Made by a program: the position numbers and the translations under genes | Source: JAOAPY01 sp038237475 | GTDB lineage: Bacteria > Acidobacteriota > Blastocatellia > Pyrinomonadales > Pyrinomonadaceae | Direction: 5' to 3' | Assembly: GCA_038237475.1 (NCBI GenBank) | Contig: JBBRYS010000002.1 | Span: forward strand, 496,001-560,000 | Length of the DNA: 64,000 bases | Notes under the pieces: generated by a model | The model's input: the letters and a program-made list of their open reading frames with translations, nothing else | Databases searched by the model: none | What the model was told of the DNA's origin: nothing | Part shown: positions 8,281 to 17,476 of the stretch, piece after piece | Layout of the letters: the number at the start of each line of letters is the position of its first letter | Position numbering within the stretch: position 1 is the stretch's first letter

Positions 8281-9579
8281 TTACCGGCCCACGCCGACGT
8301 AAGCAAAACCCAGTTCTCTCATGTCAGCAGGGTCGTAAATATTCCGCAAATCGGCAATTCGCGGACTCTTCATCAGATCGCGGATACGCGACATATCAAG
8401 CGCGCGAAATTGATTCCACTCTGTAACAAACACCAGGGCATCCGCATCCCTGACCGCAGCATACTCGTCTTCCGCGTACTCGATTCCCGGCAGAACCTTT
8501 TGCGCTTCCGCCATGGCCACCGGGTCATAAGCACAAACCCTCACACCCTGCTCTCTCAGTCCGCGGATAATTTCTACCGACGGTGCTTCACGCATGTCGT
8601 CCGTTTCCGGCTTGAACGCCAGTCCCAGTACCGCGATTTTTTTTCCCTTCAGCTCGCCAACCAGCTTTTGAATCTTCGCCAGCATCGACTGTTGTTGCCG
8701 GCTGTTCACCTCGATGACAGAGTCAACGATCAAACAGTCGCTGCCAAACTGACGTGCCACTGAAGCCAGGGCTCGCGTGTCCTTGGGAAAGCAGGAGCCG
8801 CCAAAGCCCGGTCCCGGATGCAGGAACTTTCCGCCGATGCGGCGGTCCATTCCCATTGCGCGAGCCACATCATGTACATCGCAGCCAATCTTTTCGCAGA
8901 GGTTGGCGACCTCATTAATGAAGGAAATCTTGGTGGCCAAAAATGCATTCGCTGCATACTTGGTCAACTCCGCAGCTTCGAGCGATGTGATCACAAATGG
9001 AGCTTCGATCAAATAAAGTGGGCGGTAGAGATCGCGCATGATCGCGATTGCCTCGTCGTCACGACTGCCGAGGACGACTCGGTCAGGTCGCATGAAGTCG
9101 TTGATCGCTGCCCCTTCGCGCAGGAACTCCGGATTCGAAACGATGCCAAAGTTGACCTTTGAACTTTGATGTTCGCGAATTAATTCACGCAGTCGTTCGC
9201 CGGTGCCAATGGGCACAGTAGATTTGGTGACTATGACTTTATAGCCGTTCATGTACTGTGCGATCGTTCGTCCGGCTGATTCTACAAAGCTCATGTCCGG
9301 CGAGCCATCGTCTTTGGGAGGCGTGCCCACCGCGAGAAAGATCACAAGCGACTGTTCAATCGCCTGCTTTGCATCTGTGGTGAAACGCAAGCGGCCGGCG
9401 TGGGTGTTTTTCGCTACCAACTGCTCGAGGCCGGGCTCGTAGATGGGCATAATGCCGGCGCCAAGCCGGTCAATTTTTTCGGCATCGACGTCCACACACG
9501 TGACATCCACACCGAATTCGGCGAAGCAGGCACCTGTTACCAAACCGACGTAGCCGGTGCCAATTACTGCAATTTGCAT
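8281..9579 (-). CDS. ugd: UDP-glucose 6-dehydrogenase
   Basis: Oxidises UDP-glucose to UDP-glucuronate with two NAD+, supplying acidic sugar for capsule, exopolysaccharide or LPS. In 432 residues it shows the N-terminal dinucleotide motif GTGYVG (7-12), TKSTVPIGTG (118-127), NPEFLREG (149-156) and the catalytic cysteine C263 in GFGGSCFPKD. The C-terminal nucleotide-sugar domain contains LGLAFKPETDDMREAPS. Length and motif order are those of the Ugd/TuaD class. It is followed 157 nt downstream by the epimerase, with no gene in the gap. Confidence 0.95.
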   Translation of the reverse strand: MQIAVIGTGYVGLVTGACFAEFGVDVTCVDVDAEKIDRLGAGIMPIYEPGLEQLVAKNTHAGRLRFTTDAKQAIEQSLVIFLAVGTPPKDDGSPDMSFVESAGRTIAQYMNGYKVIVTKSTVPIGTGERLRELIREHQSSKVNFGIVSNPEFLREGAAINDFMRPDRVVLGSRDDEAIAIMRDLYRPLYLIEAPFVITSLEAAELTKYAANAFLATKISFINEVANLCEKIGCDVHDVARAMGMDRRIGGKFLHPGPGFGGSCFPKDTRALASVARQFGSDCLIVDSVIEVNSRQQQSMLAKIQKLVGELKGKKIAVLGLAFKPETDDMREAPSVEIIRGLREQGVRVCAYDPVAMAEAQKVLPGIEYAEDEYAAVRDADALVFVTEWNQFRALDMSRIRDLMKSPRIADLRNIYDPADMRELGFAYVGVGR

Positions 9580-9634
9580 CGAGAAACCTTTGGGAATAAT
9601 TCCAGGGATTCTGGAAGGCTGTTTACAAAATTTT

Positions 9635-9669
9635 GCGGGTCACGCGCGAGCAATTCTCGCGTGACCCGC
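9635..9669. terminator. Strong perfect stem-loop downstream of the FecR-like gene
   Basis: GCGGGTCACGCG (9635-9646) pairs with CGCGTGACCCGC (9658-9669) around an 11-nt loop. It lies 80 nt past the stop of the gene ending at 9750 and before ugd. On the minus strand it is followed by AAAATTTTG rather than a clean T run, so it is a weak or factor-assisted terminator, or a processing hairpin. Confidence 0.5.
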
Positions 9670-9749
9670 AATACCAGCTATTCATCACTGTGCGCGAGGT
9701 AATTGCGCAACAGTATTTCCCGACCAACGAGCCAATCCAAATTGACCTG

Positions 9750-10445
9750 TTACTTCGTCGGGCTGACTACGATTACCGAACCGCCAAAGTTCAAGTCATT
9801 CTTGTTTCGGCTTACTATGATGATCGCAGCAATTGCACCGCCGGCAGCCAGCAATAAGGCTGCTAACGCACCGCCGCTGAGCTTGTGATCGTCATCATCG
9901 TCATCTTTCTTGGCTGTCGGTGTTCCGGCAACGCCGTTCTCACCAGCAGCAATCTTCGTTACTGTCGAACCAGCACGTAACTCCGCCAAGCCAGTCTCAG
10001 TGTTCACCATGGTATTACCGTTTTCCAAGTTCGCGGTAAACGAAGTCGCCTGGCTGCCATCAACCATCACGGATCCGTCTTTGGTGGTGAGATTAACTGA
10101 AACTCCAGCAGGCGTCGAGACGCGTGCACGACCTGAGTCCAACAAACCCGCAATGCTCGAGTCCGTGAACGTGAGCTTGACACTGGTATTGGCCGTCAAC
10201 TCGATACGACCGAGCTTGCCCAAACTCACCAGCGCGCTGCTATCTTTCGCAGTAACAATGACGCTATCAGAAAAAATCGTTCCGCCAGAAATTGCTTTCT
10301 GACCGTTGACAGTGACATCACCACTTACAGACAACTCACCCGAACGCGCTCCAGGCGACGCCAATGTGAGCATGGATGAAACACTTAGAACTGCCGCAGC
10401 GACAGACATCGCTAAGAACTTGCGGCTCCAAGTTTTGTTAATCAT
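9750..10445 (-). CDS. Exported FecR-like domain protein with C-terminal membrane anchor
   Basis: An exported protein of about 231 residues. The start is taken as the ATG at 10445, with GGAGG 7 nt upstream, rather than the further upstream frame opening. It has a signal peptide (FLAMSVAAAVLSVSSMLTLA), then a beta-rich region resembling the FecR/LPXTG-adjacent fold, with VTVNGQKAISGGTIFSDSVIVTA and repeated SSALVSLGKLGRIELTANTSV-type strands. A DDDDDD linker follows, then a hydrophobic segment (GGALAALLLAAGGAIAAIIIV) and a short polar tail. FecR domains occur in anti-sigma and polysaccharide-export contexts; neighbouring ugd and epimerase genes favour an envelope or polysaccharide role. Specific function is unknown. 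Confidence 0.7.
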   Translation of the reverse strand: MINKTWSRKFLAMSVAAAVLSVSSMLTLASPGARSGELSVSGDVTVNGQKAISGGTIFSDSVIVTAKDSSALVSLGKLGRIELTANTSVKLTFTDSSIAGLLDSGRARVSTPAGVSVNLTTKDGSVMVDGSQATSFTANLENGNTMVNTETGLAELRAGSTVTKIAAGENGVAGTPTAKKDDDDDDHKLSGGALAALLLAAGGAIAAIIIVSRNKNDLNFGGSVIVVSPTK

Positions 10446-10811
10446 TAACCTTCCTCCCGTAATAGTTAAAACAAAATCCAATTGCGCTTCGCTCCCGGTC
10501 AGGTGCTACCTGGGACCGCAGTCCCCTGCTTTTCCCGCCTGAGCAAAACCAGTGCGAAACGCCCAAAATTGTAAAATGGCGAGCCACAGAGGCTTAAAAC
10601 ACTTGGCTTTTTTACACGATTACTAGCCTCATGTCAACAACCATTTAGCCGAAGAATTACACAAAACTGTGCTTTTTTCGGGTCAGGGCCCAGAGGATAG
10701 CACGCATGGTAGGGGTAGTCCAGAAAATTTCAACCTATAAAGGTTAAGTCGAGGCCGTATTTAGATTTACTCATTGGCCCCCTAACAGGTCCCCATCGAG
10801 ATTATTCAGTG
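10446..10811. other. Intergenic region of 366 nt with a promoter and a repeat half-site
   Basis: No gene is visible. It holds the promoter at 10609-10637 and, at 10509-10520, the 12-mer CCTGGGACCGCA, identical to one arm of the palindromic element at 16281-16390. The remainder is AT-rich with short oligo-T/oligo-A runs and no clear RNA structure. Confidence 0.6.
10609..10637 (-). promoter_or_regulatory. Putative sigma-70 promoter for the FecR-like gene
   Basis: On the minus strand TTGACA (10637-10632) is followed after exactly 17 nt by TAAAAA (10614-10609). The hexamers match consensus 6/6 and 4/6. The 5' leader would be about 160 nt. Confidence 0.5.
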
Positions 10812-11408
10812 CTATAAGGTACCAACCTTTCGCGGTCTGGTGGCAGCCTCGCCATGCTTAGAATCCTGAGGCTTGTTCTCGAGCGAGTGGGCTCCTTCGC
10901 CATTTGTCGTGCTTTTATCTTTAAGCTCAGCTTGCTCATAGGGATCGAGTCGAGCGAACACATAGAAAAGCTCCACGGAACGGACCGAGCCGAGAAAGCG
11001 AAGTGTATTATTGACGACCTTGCCTTCCGTCAGGTTAGTCATAGTCGGAGGTCGCTCAAACAAAGTTCTTAGCTCATCTCCTGTGACCGCCTCTAATTCC
11101 GGCAGGTAATCATTGCCACTTTCTCGTGCAATGCGGATGGCGATTTCACGCAGAGCCCTGATTCGATTAGAGTTCCGACGATAATAGTTACGGCTGATCT
11201 CGCGGCGGCTAACTCGATCGTCCACGACTTCCTGTTCATTGCGAAGATAACCAAGGTAAGCCGTGACCACCGGACCAAAATGATCGGTTTCGGCTGGGGG
11301 ATCTTGAGCCAAGACCGCCATCGCAGGCGTCAGTAGTAAGGCGTACAACAAAACCGCAGTAAAAATTTTAGATCTCAACTTCATTTGTAGACATCGGTTC
11401 TCAACCAT
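10812..11408 (-). CDS. Small exported protein of unknown function
   Basis: Not recognised. It has 198 residues from the ATG at 11408, or 190 from the ATG at 11384, which gives a more normal signal peptide (KIFTAVLLYALLLTPAMAVLA). Neither has a good ribosome site. The mature part is charged and mostly helical, with an arginine-rich stretch (RREISRNYYRRNSNRIRALREIA) and a conserved-looking PELEAVTGDELRTLFERPP. It ends in a hydrophilic, low-complexity tail. The gene stands alone between the FecR-like gene and divergent coaBC. Confidence 0.6.
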   Translation of the reverse strand: MVENRCLQMKLRSKIFTAVLLYALLLTPAMAVLAQDPPAETDHFGPVVTAYLGYLRNEQEVVDDRVSRREISRNYYRRNSNRIRALREIAIRIARESGNDYLPELEAVTGDELRTLFERPPTMTNLTEGKVVNNTLRFLGSVRSVELFYVFARLDPYEQAELKDKSTTNGEGAHSLENKPQDSKHGEAATRPRKVGTL

Positions 11409-11531
11409 TACAGATCATAGCTGACGCCACGATGATAACCTTTCCGAGCCACCGAGTGATACCCGTTATATTGCGCCACTGTGTTCCCGATGTTACATTG
11501 ATTTTCCAATCGAGTTAAGCGCAACTACAAC

Positions 11532-12809
11532 GTGGCTATGGCAAATCAAGAGTCCCCTCCAAATTTTTCCGGTCAGAAAGTCGCGCTGGGAATTACTGGC
11601 GGCATTGCTTCTTATAAGGCAGCCGAGGTCCTGCGTGGACTACAGCGAGCTGGATGCGTGGTTCGAGTAGCGATGACAAAACGTGCCTGTGAATTTGTCC
11701 AGCCACTTACTTTTCGCGCTCTTTCCGGATCACATGTCATCGTGGATGACTATGCGCCTGACAATCCTGATCCGATTGCTCACATAACCTATTCACAAAG
11801 TGTCAATTTACTCCTGATCGCGCCGGCGACCGCTAATATAATAGCCAAGTTTGCCAATGGTGTGGCGGATGACTTCCTCACGTCCACTTACCTCGCGTCA
11901 ACCGCACCGGTCCTGATCGCCCCCGCAATGAATGCAACCATGTGGGAGCATCCGGCGACGCAACGAAACCTTGAGAGATTGCGTCGTGATGGTGTCCACA
12001 TCCTGGAACCTGATGCCGGCGAAATGGCGTGTGGCACGATCGGTCCCGGACGGCTAAGCGAGCCCGATAGGATCGTTCAGGCAGCACTCGATATCCTGGG
12101 CAACGCATCTTTCACCAGCGATCTTAGCGGGGAACATATCCTCATCACGCTAGGCGCCACCCGAGAAGAGATTGATCCGGTCCGCTTCATTTCCAATCGG
12201 TCTTCAGGACGAATGGGATTTGCTCTGGCCCAGGCTGCCAGGCAACGCGGCGCCGCGGTGACTGTCGTAGCCGGAGTGACGACTGTACAGTCGCCGGCCA
12301 ACGTTAATGTAATCCGCACCGAGTCAGCAGCTGAGATGCGCGCAGCTGTGATGAAAGAGATTTCGAAGGTCTCAATCTTCATCGGCGCAGCGGCGGTAGC
12401 TGACTATCGTCCAGTGGCCCGCAACTCCCAAAAGTTGAAAAAGTCAGATAAGCAATTGATTCTTACGCTTGAGCGCACCGCGGATATCCTCGCGGAGGTC
12501 GCGGCTAATCGACTGGACAATCAGATCGTAATTGGCTTCGCGGCTGAGACGAATGATCTGCTCCGTAATGGACAGGAGAAGCTCCGGAAAAAGAATCTCG
12601 ATCTCCTGGTCGCTAACGACATAACCCAGGAAGGTGCGGGCTTCGACAGTGAAACTAATGTCATAACAATTCTTGGCAGGGATGAAGCCGCTCCACTTGA
12701 ACTGGCCAGGATGTCTAAATACGAAGCTGCCGATCGAATACTTGATCAAGTTGTCACGCTTAGGAAGGGAGCGACGCCACTTCTGGCTAACGGCGGGGGT
12801 TCAAAATAG
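11532..12809 (+). CDS. coaBC: Bifunctional phosphopantothenoylcysteine decarboxylase / phosphopantothenate-cysteine ligase
   Basis: Carries out two consecutive steps of coenzyme A synthesis: CTP-dependent joining of cysteine to 4'-phosphopantothenate, then FMN-dependent decarboxylation. The N-terminal CoaC flavoprotein domain (about 15-190) has GITGGIASYKAAEVL, IAPATANIIAKFANG, APAMNATMW and ACGTIGPGRL. The C-terminal CoaB domain (about 195-410) has LITLGATREEIDPVRFIS and NRSSGRMG. Its 425 residues are normal. The start is the GTG at 11532 or the ATG at 11538; no clear ribosome site separates them. It is followed after 2 nt by the uracil-DNA glycosylase gene. Confidence 0.95.
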   Translation: MAMANQESPPNFSGQKVALGITGGIASYKAAEVLRGLQRAGCVVRVAMTKRACEFVQPLTFRALSGSHVIVDDYAPDNPDPIAHITYSQSVNLLLIAPATANIIAKFANGVADDFLTSTYLASTAPVLIAPAMNATMWEHPATQRNLERLRRDGVHILEPDAGEMACGTIGPGRLSEPDRIVQAALDILGNASFTSDLSGEHILITLGATREEIDPVRFISNRSSGRMGFALAQAARQRGAAVTVVAGVTTVQSPANVNVIRTESAAEMRAAVMKEISKVSIFIGAAAVADYRPVARNSQKLKKSDKQLILTLERTADILAEVAANRLDNQIVIGFAAETNDLLRNGQEKLRKKNLDLLVANDITQEGAGFDSETNVITILGRDEAAPLELARMSKYEAADRILDQVVTLRKGATPLLANGGGSK

Positions 12810-12811
12810 TT

Positions 12812-13687
12812 ATGTCTCCGGATCCCTTTTCGAAAGAGCTCGCAAGCGTAGCTGAGGAAGTCAGGCAGCACACCTTGTATCTGCAGGAGTTGGGATTAGA
12901 AAGTTTTCAGGGTGTACCGCAGCTTGTTAAGCCGGACGCGATTCCACCTGAGAGAGTGTTGGTAAAACAGACGAACCCGGCGCCCAGGGTTTCCTTGTCA
13001 GAGTCACCCGACAGGGCGCCATCATACCGCCGGACACCAGCCCCACAACCAAAAGCCAGCACGCTGCTCGGCAACATGTTCCCGGTCCCGGCAGAGAAGC
13101 TACCGCAATCGCTCGAAAGCTTTGCGCAAATCCACGCCGATGTCGGCGATTGCACACGTTGTGCATTGTGCGAAGGTCGCAAGAACATTGTTCACACCGA
13201 AGGCAATCGCAAGGCCCGCCTGATGTTCGTCGGCGAAGCTCCTGGGGCAGATGAAGACGAGCAGTCGCGTCCGTTTGTAGGGCGAGCCGGCCAGCTCCTG
13301 ACAAAAATAATCGAGGCTATCGGGTTCAAACGCGAAGATGTCATGATCGCCAATATTAATCGCTGCCGGCCACCCGGGAATCGCGCTCCAGTCCCCGATG
13401 AAGTAGCGGCCTGCAAACCTTTTCTTCTCCGGGAAATTGCTTCCGCACGGCCCGACGTAATTGTCGTGCTGGGAAATACTGCGATGAAGAACCTTTTGGA
13501 AATCAAAGAAGGGATCACTCGCGTGCGCGGTAACTTCCAGGATTACAAGGGTATCAAGGTCATGCCCACTTTCCATCCTGCGTACCTGTTGCGTGATCCA
13601 TCGAAGAAACGCGAGACTTGGGAAGATTTAAAAAAGGTGCGAGCTTATCTCGACGCGAACAAAGTATCGCGGACTATCGAGTCATAA
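12812..13687 (+). CDS. Family 4 (iron-sulphur) uracil-DNA glycosylase
   Basis: Removes uracil from DNA to start base-excision repair. The catalytic domain is the last ~190 of 291 residues. [4Fe-4S] ligands fit C114, C117, C185 and C201 (CTRC ... NRCRPP ... ACKPF). Motif A is GEAPGADEDEQ (141-151), with the second motif HPAYLL (255-260). The first ~100 residues are a proline-rich, probably flexible extension, common in some bacterial family-4 enzymes and unlike the compact Thermus form. The gene begins 2 nt after coaBC and is followed closely by priA, so all three are likely co-transcribed. Confidence 0.93.
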   Translation: MSPDPFSKELASVAEEVRQHTLYLQELGLESFQGVPQLVKPDAIPPERVLVKQTNPAPRVSLSESPDRAPSYRRTPAPQPKASTLLGNMFPVPAEKLPQSLESFAQIHADVGDCTRCALCEGRKNIVHTEGNRKARLMFVGEAPGADEDEQSRPFVGRAGQLLTKIIEAIGFKREDVMIANINRCRPPGNRAPVPDEVAACKPFLLREIASARPDVIVVLGNTAMKNLLEIKEGITRVRGNFQDYKGIKVMPTFHPAYLLRDPSKKRETWEDLKKVRAYLDANKVSRTIES

Positions 13688-13699
13688 CGATCAATCTCT

Positions 13700-16279
13700 T
13701 TGAGCGCGCTCCGCCGCGATACCTCCTTTCCCAATACGACAAGACGCGGTAACTTTTCTCCAGTGCACGAACCACTTTCAACTTCCGCTTTGGCAACCGC
13801 TTCAAAACGCTCTCATGCTGCGCTTCCCGAATATGCCGACGTCGCCCTTCCAGTTCACGTCAATCAGACATTTACGTACCGGCTGACTTCCGAGATGCGT
13901 GAAGTGGCGCAACCGGGCGCGCGTCTAACTGTGCCCTTCGGGCGCAAACTGCTCACCGGCTACATCGTGAGTTTGCGCACCGCCTTACGCGAAGACTCAG
14001 GGCTGCAGGAGTCTGAGATCAAGGAAGCCGAAGAGCTGATCGATGCGGTTCCGCTGATTACTTCTGATGTGCTGGCTCTTACGCGCTGGGTGTCTGACTA
14101 CTATGCAGCTCCCTGGGGAGAAGTTCTCAAAGCCGCCTTGCCTCCCGGGATTACTGAAAGCATCGAACAACTGCTCTCGCTCACTACAAACGGCGAAGCT
14201 GCCGCCAGACGACTCAACGAAGATGGTGTAGTCACTCTGAAGGCCCAGCTGCTGAAGTTGATTGCCGACAAGGGACAATTGAGTCTTCGCGCGGCTGCCG
14301 CCGCCCTGGGGCAAACGCAGGCGGTAAATGCTGTCCGGGTACTGGAGCGAGAAGGAGCGCTGATAATCACGCAGGCAACGCGCGCCGCGCTCGCAAAGCA
14401 GAAAGTTCAACGAGCAGTGCGTCTGCTCGCGCCGCCGGCCGGGAGCGAACTCGTCCTAACAGAAGCCCAACGGCGTGTTGTGGAGACACTGGCAAATGCG
14501 GCAGAGTCGTTCTCTTTAAAAGATTTGCTCACCGCAGCGCGGGCCAGCGAGTCGACCGTAAAGACCCTTGAGAAGAAGCAGGTTATCGAGATTTTCAGCG
14601 AGCCCGTGCGCAGAGACCCACTCGCCAATGCAACCTTGCCTGCGAGGGAGGTTCATCGACTCACAGACACACAGACACAGGTGCTGGGCGCAATCCAGGG
14701 TCAATTGCAGCAAGCAGCTTACGGAACTTTTCTGCTTCACGGAGTAACCGGCAGCGGCAAGACTGAAGTCTACATCCGCGCCATGCAGACTGCGTTGGGA
14801 CTGGATCGGGCGGCGATGATGCTGGTCCCCGAGATCGCGCTGACGCCTGTCTTCTCACGCCGGCTGCGCTCGCAATTCGGCGATCAGGTTGCGATTTTCC
14901 ATTCATCGCTGTCGACCGGAGAACGTTTTGACGAATGGACCAGGGTCAAGAATGGTCAGGCTCGAATTGTGATTGGAACTCGCTCGGCCGTATTTGCGCC
15001 GGTGAGAAACCTGGGGCTGGTTATCGTTGACGAGGAACATGAATCGACCTACCGGCAGCAGGACTCGCCCCATTACAACGCTCGCGACACAGCAATCGTG
15101 AGGGCGAAAAGAGCCAACGCCGTAGTCGTGCTCGGTTCAGCTACGCCATCACTCGAATCCTTCCACAACGCTCGCGGCGATAAATATCGCTATCTAAGTA
15201 TGCCTGAGCGGATTGGCAGACGACCCATGGCCAGCGCAAGGATCATCGACATGCGGGAAGCCTTTGCGAAAGGCAACAAGCCAAAGGTTTTTTCCGACGA
15301 ACTACTGGAGGCAATCACCGCCACATATGAACGCGGAGAGCAATCGATCATCCTGCTCAATCGCCGTGGTTATTCGAGCTTTGTGCTCTGCCGATCCTGC
15401 GGCGAGTCTATTCAGTGCCCCAACTGCGACGTGACGCTGACTTACCATCAAAGCGAGCGCGTCATCGTCTGCCATTACTGCAACCACCGCCGGGCGGCCC
15501 CCAATGAGTGCCCCAACTGTGCGGGAAAATATATTTACTTTGTCGGGGAGGGCACGGAACAACTTGAGGAGATGCTGGGGCAGCAGTTCCCTGCTCTGCG
15601 AATAGCCCGGATCGATCGCGACACGACAGCGCGCCGCAGCGTTTTTGAAAAATCGCTGTTTGATTTCAGCGAGGGTGCGCTTGATATGCTGGTCGGCACC
15701 CAAATGCTGGCCAAGGGCCACGACTTTCCCAACGTGACGCTGGTAGGAGTTGTCTCGGTCGACGCTGGCCTCGGGTTGCCAGACTTTCGCTCAGCGGAGC
15801 GGACGTTTCAGTTGATTACACAGGTGGCCGGACGGGCCGGCCGCGGCGATCGTCCGGGTCAGGTCCTGATTCAGACTTACCATCCGGATCATTACGCGCT
15901 GCTTCATTCGTGCGCCCAGGATTACGAAGGCTTTTACGAGGAGGAAATACGCTACCGGCAGAATCATTCATATCCGCCCTTTGTCGCGCTCGCCTCGTTA
16001 CTGGTCCATGGTTCGGATTTTGAGAAGACGCGAGCCACAGCATTGGAACTACGTAAGGAATTGGACGTCGCCAACGAAGATCGGGCCTGCCGCGTACTCG
16101 GACCCGCCCCAGCTCCACTAGCGCGTCTCAAGGGGGAACACCGCATACAGCTCCTGCTCAAATCGCGCAGCCGGCGTCGCTTGCGCCAGGTGATTGATGC
16201 CGGAATCGCAGCAATTGGAAACCGTGGTTCTGCCGCGCGGTCAGTCAACATCGAGATCGATCCAATCTCGATCATGTAA
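13700..16279 (+). CDS. priA: Primosomal replication restart helicase PriA
   Basis: A 3'-5' helicase that recognises abandoned forks and reloads the replisome. Up to 859 residues: a DNA-binding N-terminus beginning at YADVALPVHVNQTFTY (45-60), Walker A GVTGSGKT (348-355) followed by EVYI, the DEEH box (444-447), then a zinc region with four CxxC pairs (CRSC, CPNC, CHYC, CPNC) between about 565 and 615. After that comes GTEQLEEML and the helicase C-terminal motif QVAGRAGRGDRPGQV. The frame opens at a TTG (13700); about 45 residues precede the conserved start, so a GTG near 13763 or a TTG further in may be the real initiator. Confidence 0.95.
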   Translation: MSALRRDTSFPNTTRRGNFSPVHEPLSTSALATASKRSHAALPEYADVALPVHVNQTFTYRLTSEMREVAQPGARLTVPFGRKLLTGYIVSLRTALREDSGLQESEIKEAEELIDAVPLITSDVLALTRWVSDYYAAPWGEVLKAALPPGITESIEQLLSLTTNGEAAARRLNEDGVVTLKAQLLKLIADKGQLSLRAAAAALGQTQAVNAVRVLEREGALIITQATRAALAKQKVQRAVRLLAPPAGSELVLTEAQRRVVETLANAAESFSLKDLLTAARASESTVKTLEKKQVIEIFSEPVRRDPLANATLPAREVHRLTDTQTQVLGAIQGQLQQAAYGTFLLHGVTGSGKTEVYIRAMQTALGLDRAAMMLVPEIALTPVFSRRLRSQFGDQVAIFHSSLSTGERFDEWTRVKNGQARIVIGTRSAVFAPVRNLGLVIVDEEHESTYRQQDSPHYNARDTAIVRAKRANAVVVLGSATPSLESFHNARGDKYRYLSMPERIGRRPMASARIIDMREAFAKGNKPKVFSDELLEAITATYERGEQSIILLNRRGYSSFVLCRSCGESIQCPNCDVTLTYHQSERVIVCHYCNHRRAAPNECPNCAGKYIYFVGEGTEQLEEMLGQQFPALRIARIDRDTTARRSVFEKSLFDFSEGALDMLVGTQMLAKGHDFPNVTLVGVVSVDAGLGLPDFRSAERTFQLITQVAGRAGRGDRPGQVLIQTYHPDHYALLHSCAQDYEGFYEEEIRYRQNHSYPPFVALASLLVHGSDFEKTRATALELRKELDVANEDRACRVLGPAPAPLARLKGEHRIQLLLKSRSRRRLRQVIDAGIAAIGNRGSAARSVNIEIDPISIM

Positions 16280-16280
16280 T

Positions 16281-16390
16281 GCGCTCCTGGGACCGCACGC
16301 TTCCAGCGTGCCGATCTCACGGAAGTAGTTTCGCTACTGGAAGGTGCCTCTCTCCCAGCTTCAGCAGGCAGGATGCGTGCGCTCCCAGGG
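16281..16390. repeat. REP/MITE-like palindromic element
   Basis: The arms CCTGGGACCGCACGC (16286-16300) and GCGTGCGCTCCCAGG (16375-16389) are inverted repeats with one mismatch. They enclose smaller hairpins such as AGTAG-TTTCG-CTACT (16325-16337). The 12-mer CCTGGGACCGCA also occurs at 10509-10520. It fills the gap between priA and lpxD and has no coding potential. Intergenic position, imperfect palindrome and a second half-copy suggest a mobile REP-type repeat. Confidence 0.6.
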
Positions 16391-16410
16391 GGGCGTGGTA
16401 AACTCGCGGC

Positions 16411-17433
16411 ATGAAACTCTCTGAACTGGCGGCCCAAACCGGCGCTCAGCTTGAAGGATCGGACAGCGAAATTACAGGAGCAGCCGGTCTTGATGAAGCC
16501 GGGGGTGGACAGGTAACTTTTCTCGCCAACCCACGCTATACACCGCGTCTGAAATCAACCCGGGCTTCCGCGGTTTATGCCGCTGAAGGAGTCGACGTAG
16601 ATCGCGATGAGCTCGCCGTACTGCGCGCTAAGGATCCCTATCTTGCCTACACGCGCGCTCTCCGGATCTTTCACCCTGAACCTCCTTTCGAAGCATTTGT
16701 TCACCCCGCTGCAGTCATTCACCCGACGGCTAAGGTCGCTGATAATGTGTGGATTGGAGCTTCAGCGGTCATTGGTCGAGATGTGCAAATCGCCTCAGGC
16801 GTGATGATTTATCCAAACGCCGTCATTTACGAAGAGGTGGTGATTGGCAAAGACTCTGTCATTCACTCCGGTGTGGCCCTGCGCGAACGGACCCGGATTG
16901 GAGCCCGGGTAGTCATCCACAACAACTCGGTTATCGGCTGCGATGGCTTTGGTTATGCGAAGGACGAGGAACGCCATTGGCTGAAGATTCCCCAAAGCGG
17001 CCGTGTAGTGATCGAAGACGACGTTGAAATCGGCGCCGGCACCACGATCGATCGCGCCTCAGTGGGCGAGTCTCGCATTGGCCGCGGAACCAAGATCGAC
17101 AATCTGGTTCAGATAGGCCACTCATGCACGATTGGTGAAGACACACTTCTCTGCGCGCAAGTCGGCCTGGCAGGCAGTTCGCATATTGGAAATCGCGTCA
17201 TCCTGGCCGGACAAGCGGGTGTAGCCGGGCATCTGACGATTGGCGACGACGTGGTTTTAACTGCCAAGAGCGCCACCAGTCACGACGTGCCAGCGGGCAA
17301 GATGATTTCGGGGATTCCAGCCTTTGATAACCACGACTGGCTTCGCTCGACCGCAGCCTTCAGACGACTGGGTGAAATGCAACGAAAGATCCGCGAACTG
17401 GAGAAGCGGCTCGCGGCGGTTGAAGGTTCGTAG
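16411..17433 (+). CDS. lpxD: UDP-3-O-acylglucosamine N-acyltransferase (lipid A synthesis)
   Basis: Third step of lipid A assembly: transfers an acyl chain from acyl-ACP to the 2-amine of UDP-3-O-acyl-glucosamine in the cytosol. It has 340 residues: an N-terminal uridine-binding domain (1-100, with VTFLANPRY), then hexapeptide left-handed beta-helix repeats (about 100-285), with the probable catalytic H237 in QIGHS. The C-terminus is a helical tail (RLGEMQRKIRELEKRL). Its presence shows an LPS-bearing outer membrane. No other lpx gene is in the window. Confidence 0.95.
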   Translation: MKLSELAAQTGAQLEGSDSEITGAAGLDEAGGGQVTFLANPRYTPRLKSTRASAVYAAEGVDVDRDELAVLRAKDPYLAYTRALRIFHPEPPFEAFVHPAAVIHPTAKVADNVWIGASAVIGRDVQIASGVMIYPNAVIYEEVVIGKDSVIHSGVALRERTRIGARVVIHNNSVIGCDGFGYAKDEERHWLKIPQSGRVVIEDDVEIGAGTTIDRASVGESRIGRGTKIDNLVQIGHSCTIGEDTLLCAQVGLAGSSHIGNRVILAGQAGVAGHLTIGDDVVLTAKSATSHDVPAGKMISGIPAFDNHDWLRSTAAFRRLGEMQRKIRELEKRLAAVEGS

Positions 17434-17476
17434 TTATTGGTGAGAAGAGCGGCGAGACTGCTAGAAACGAAATCGA

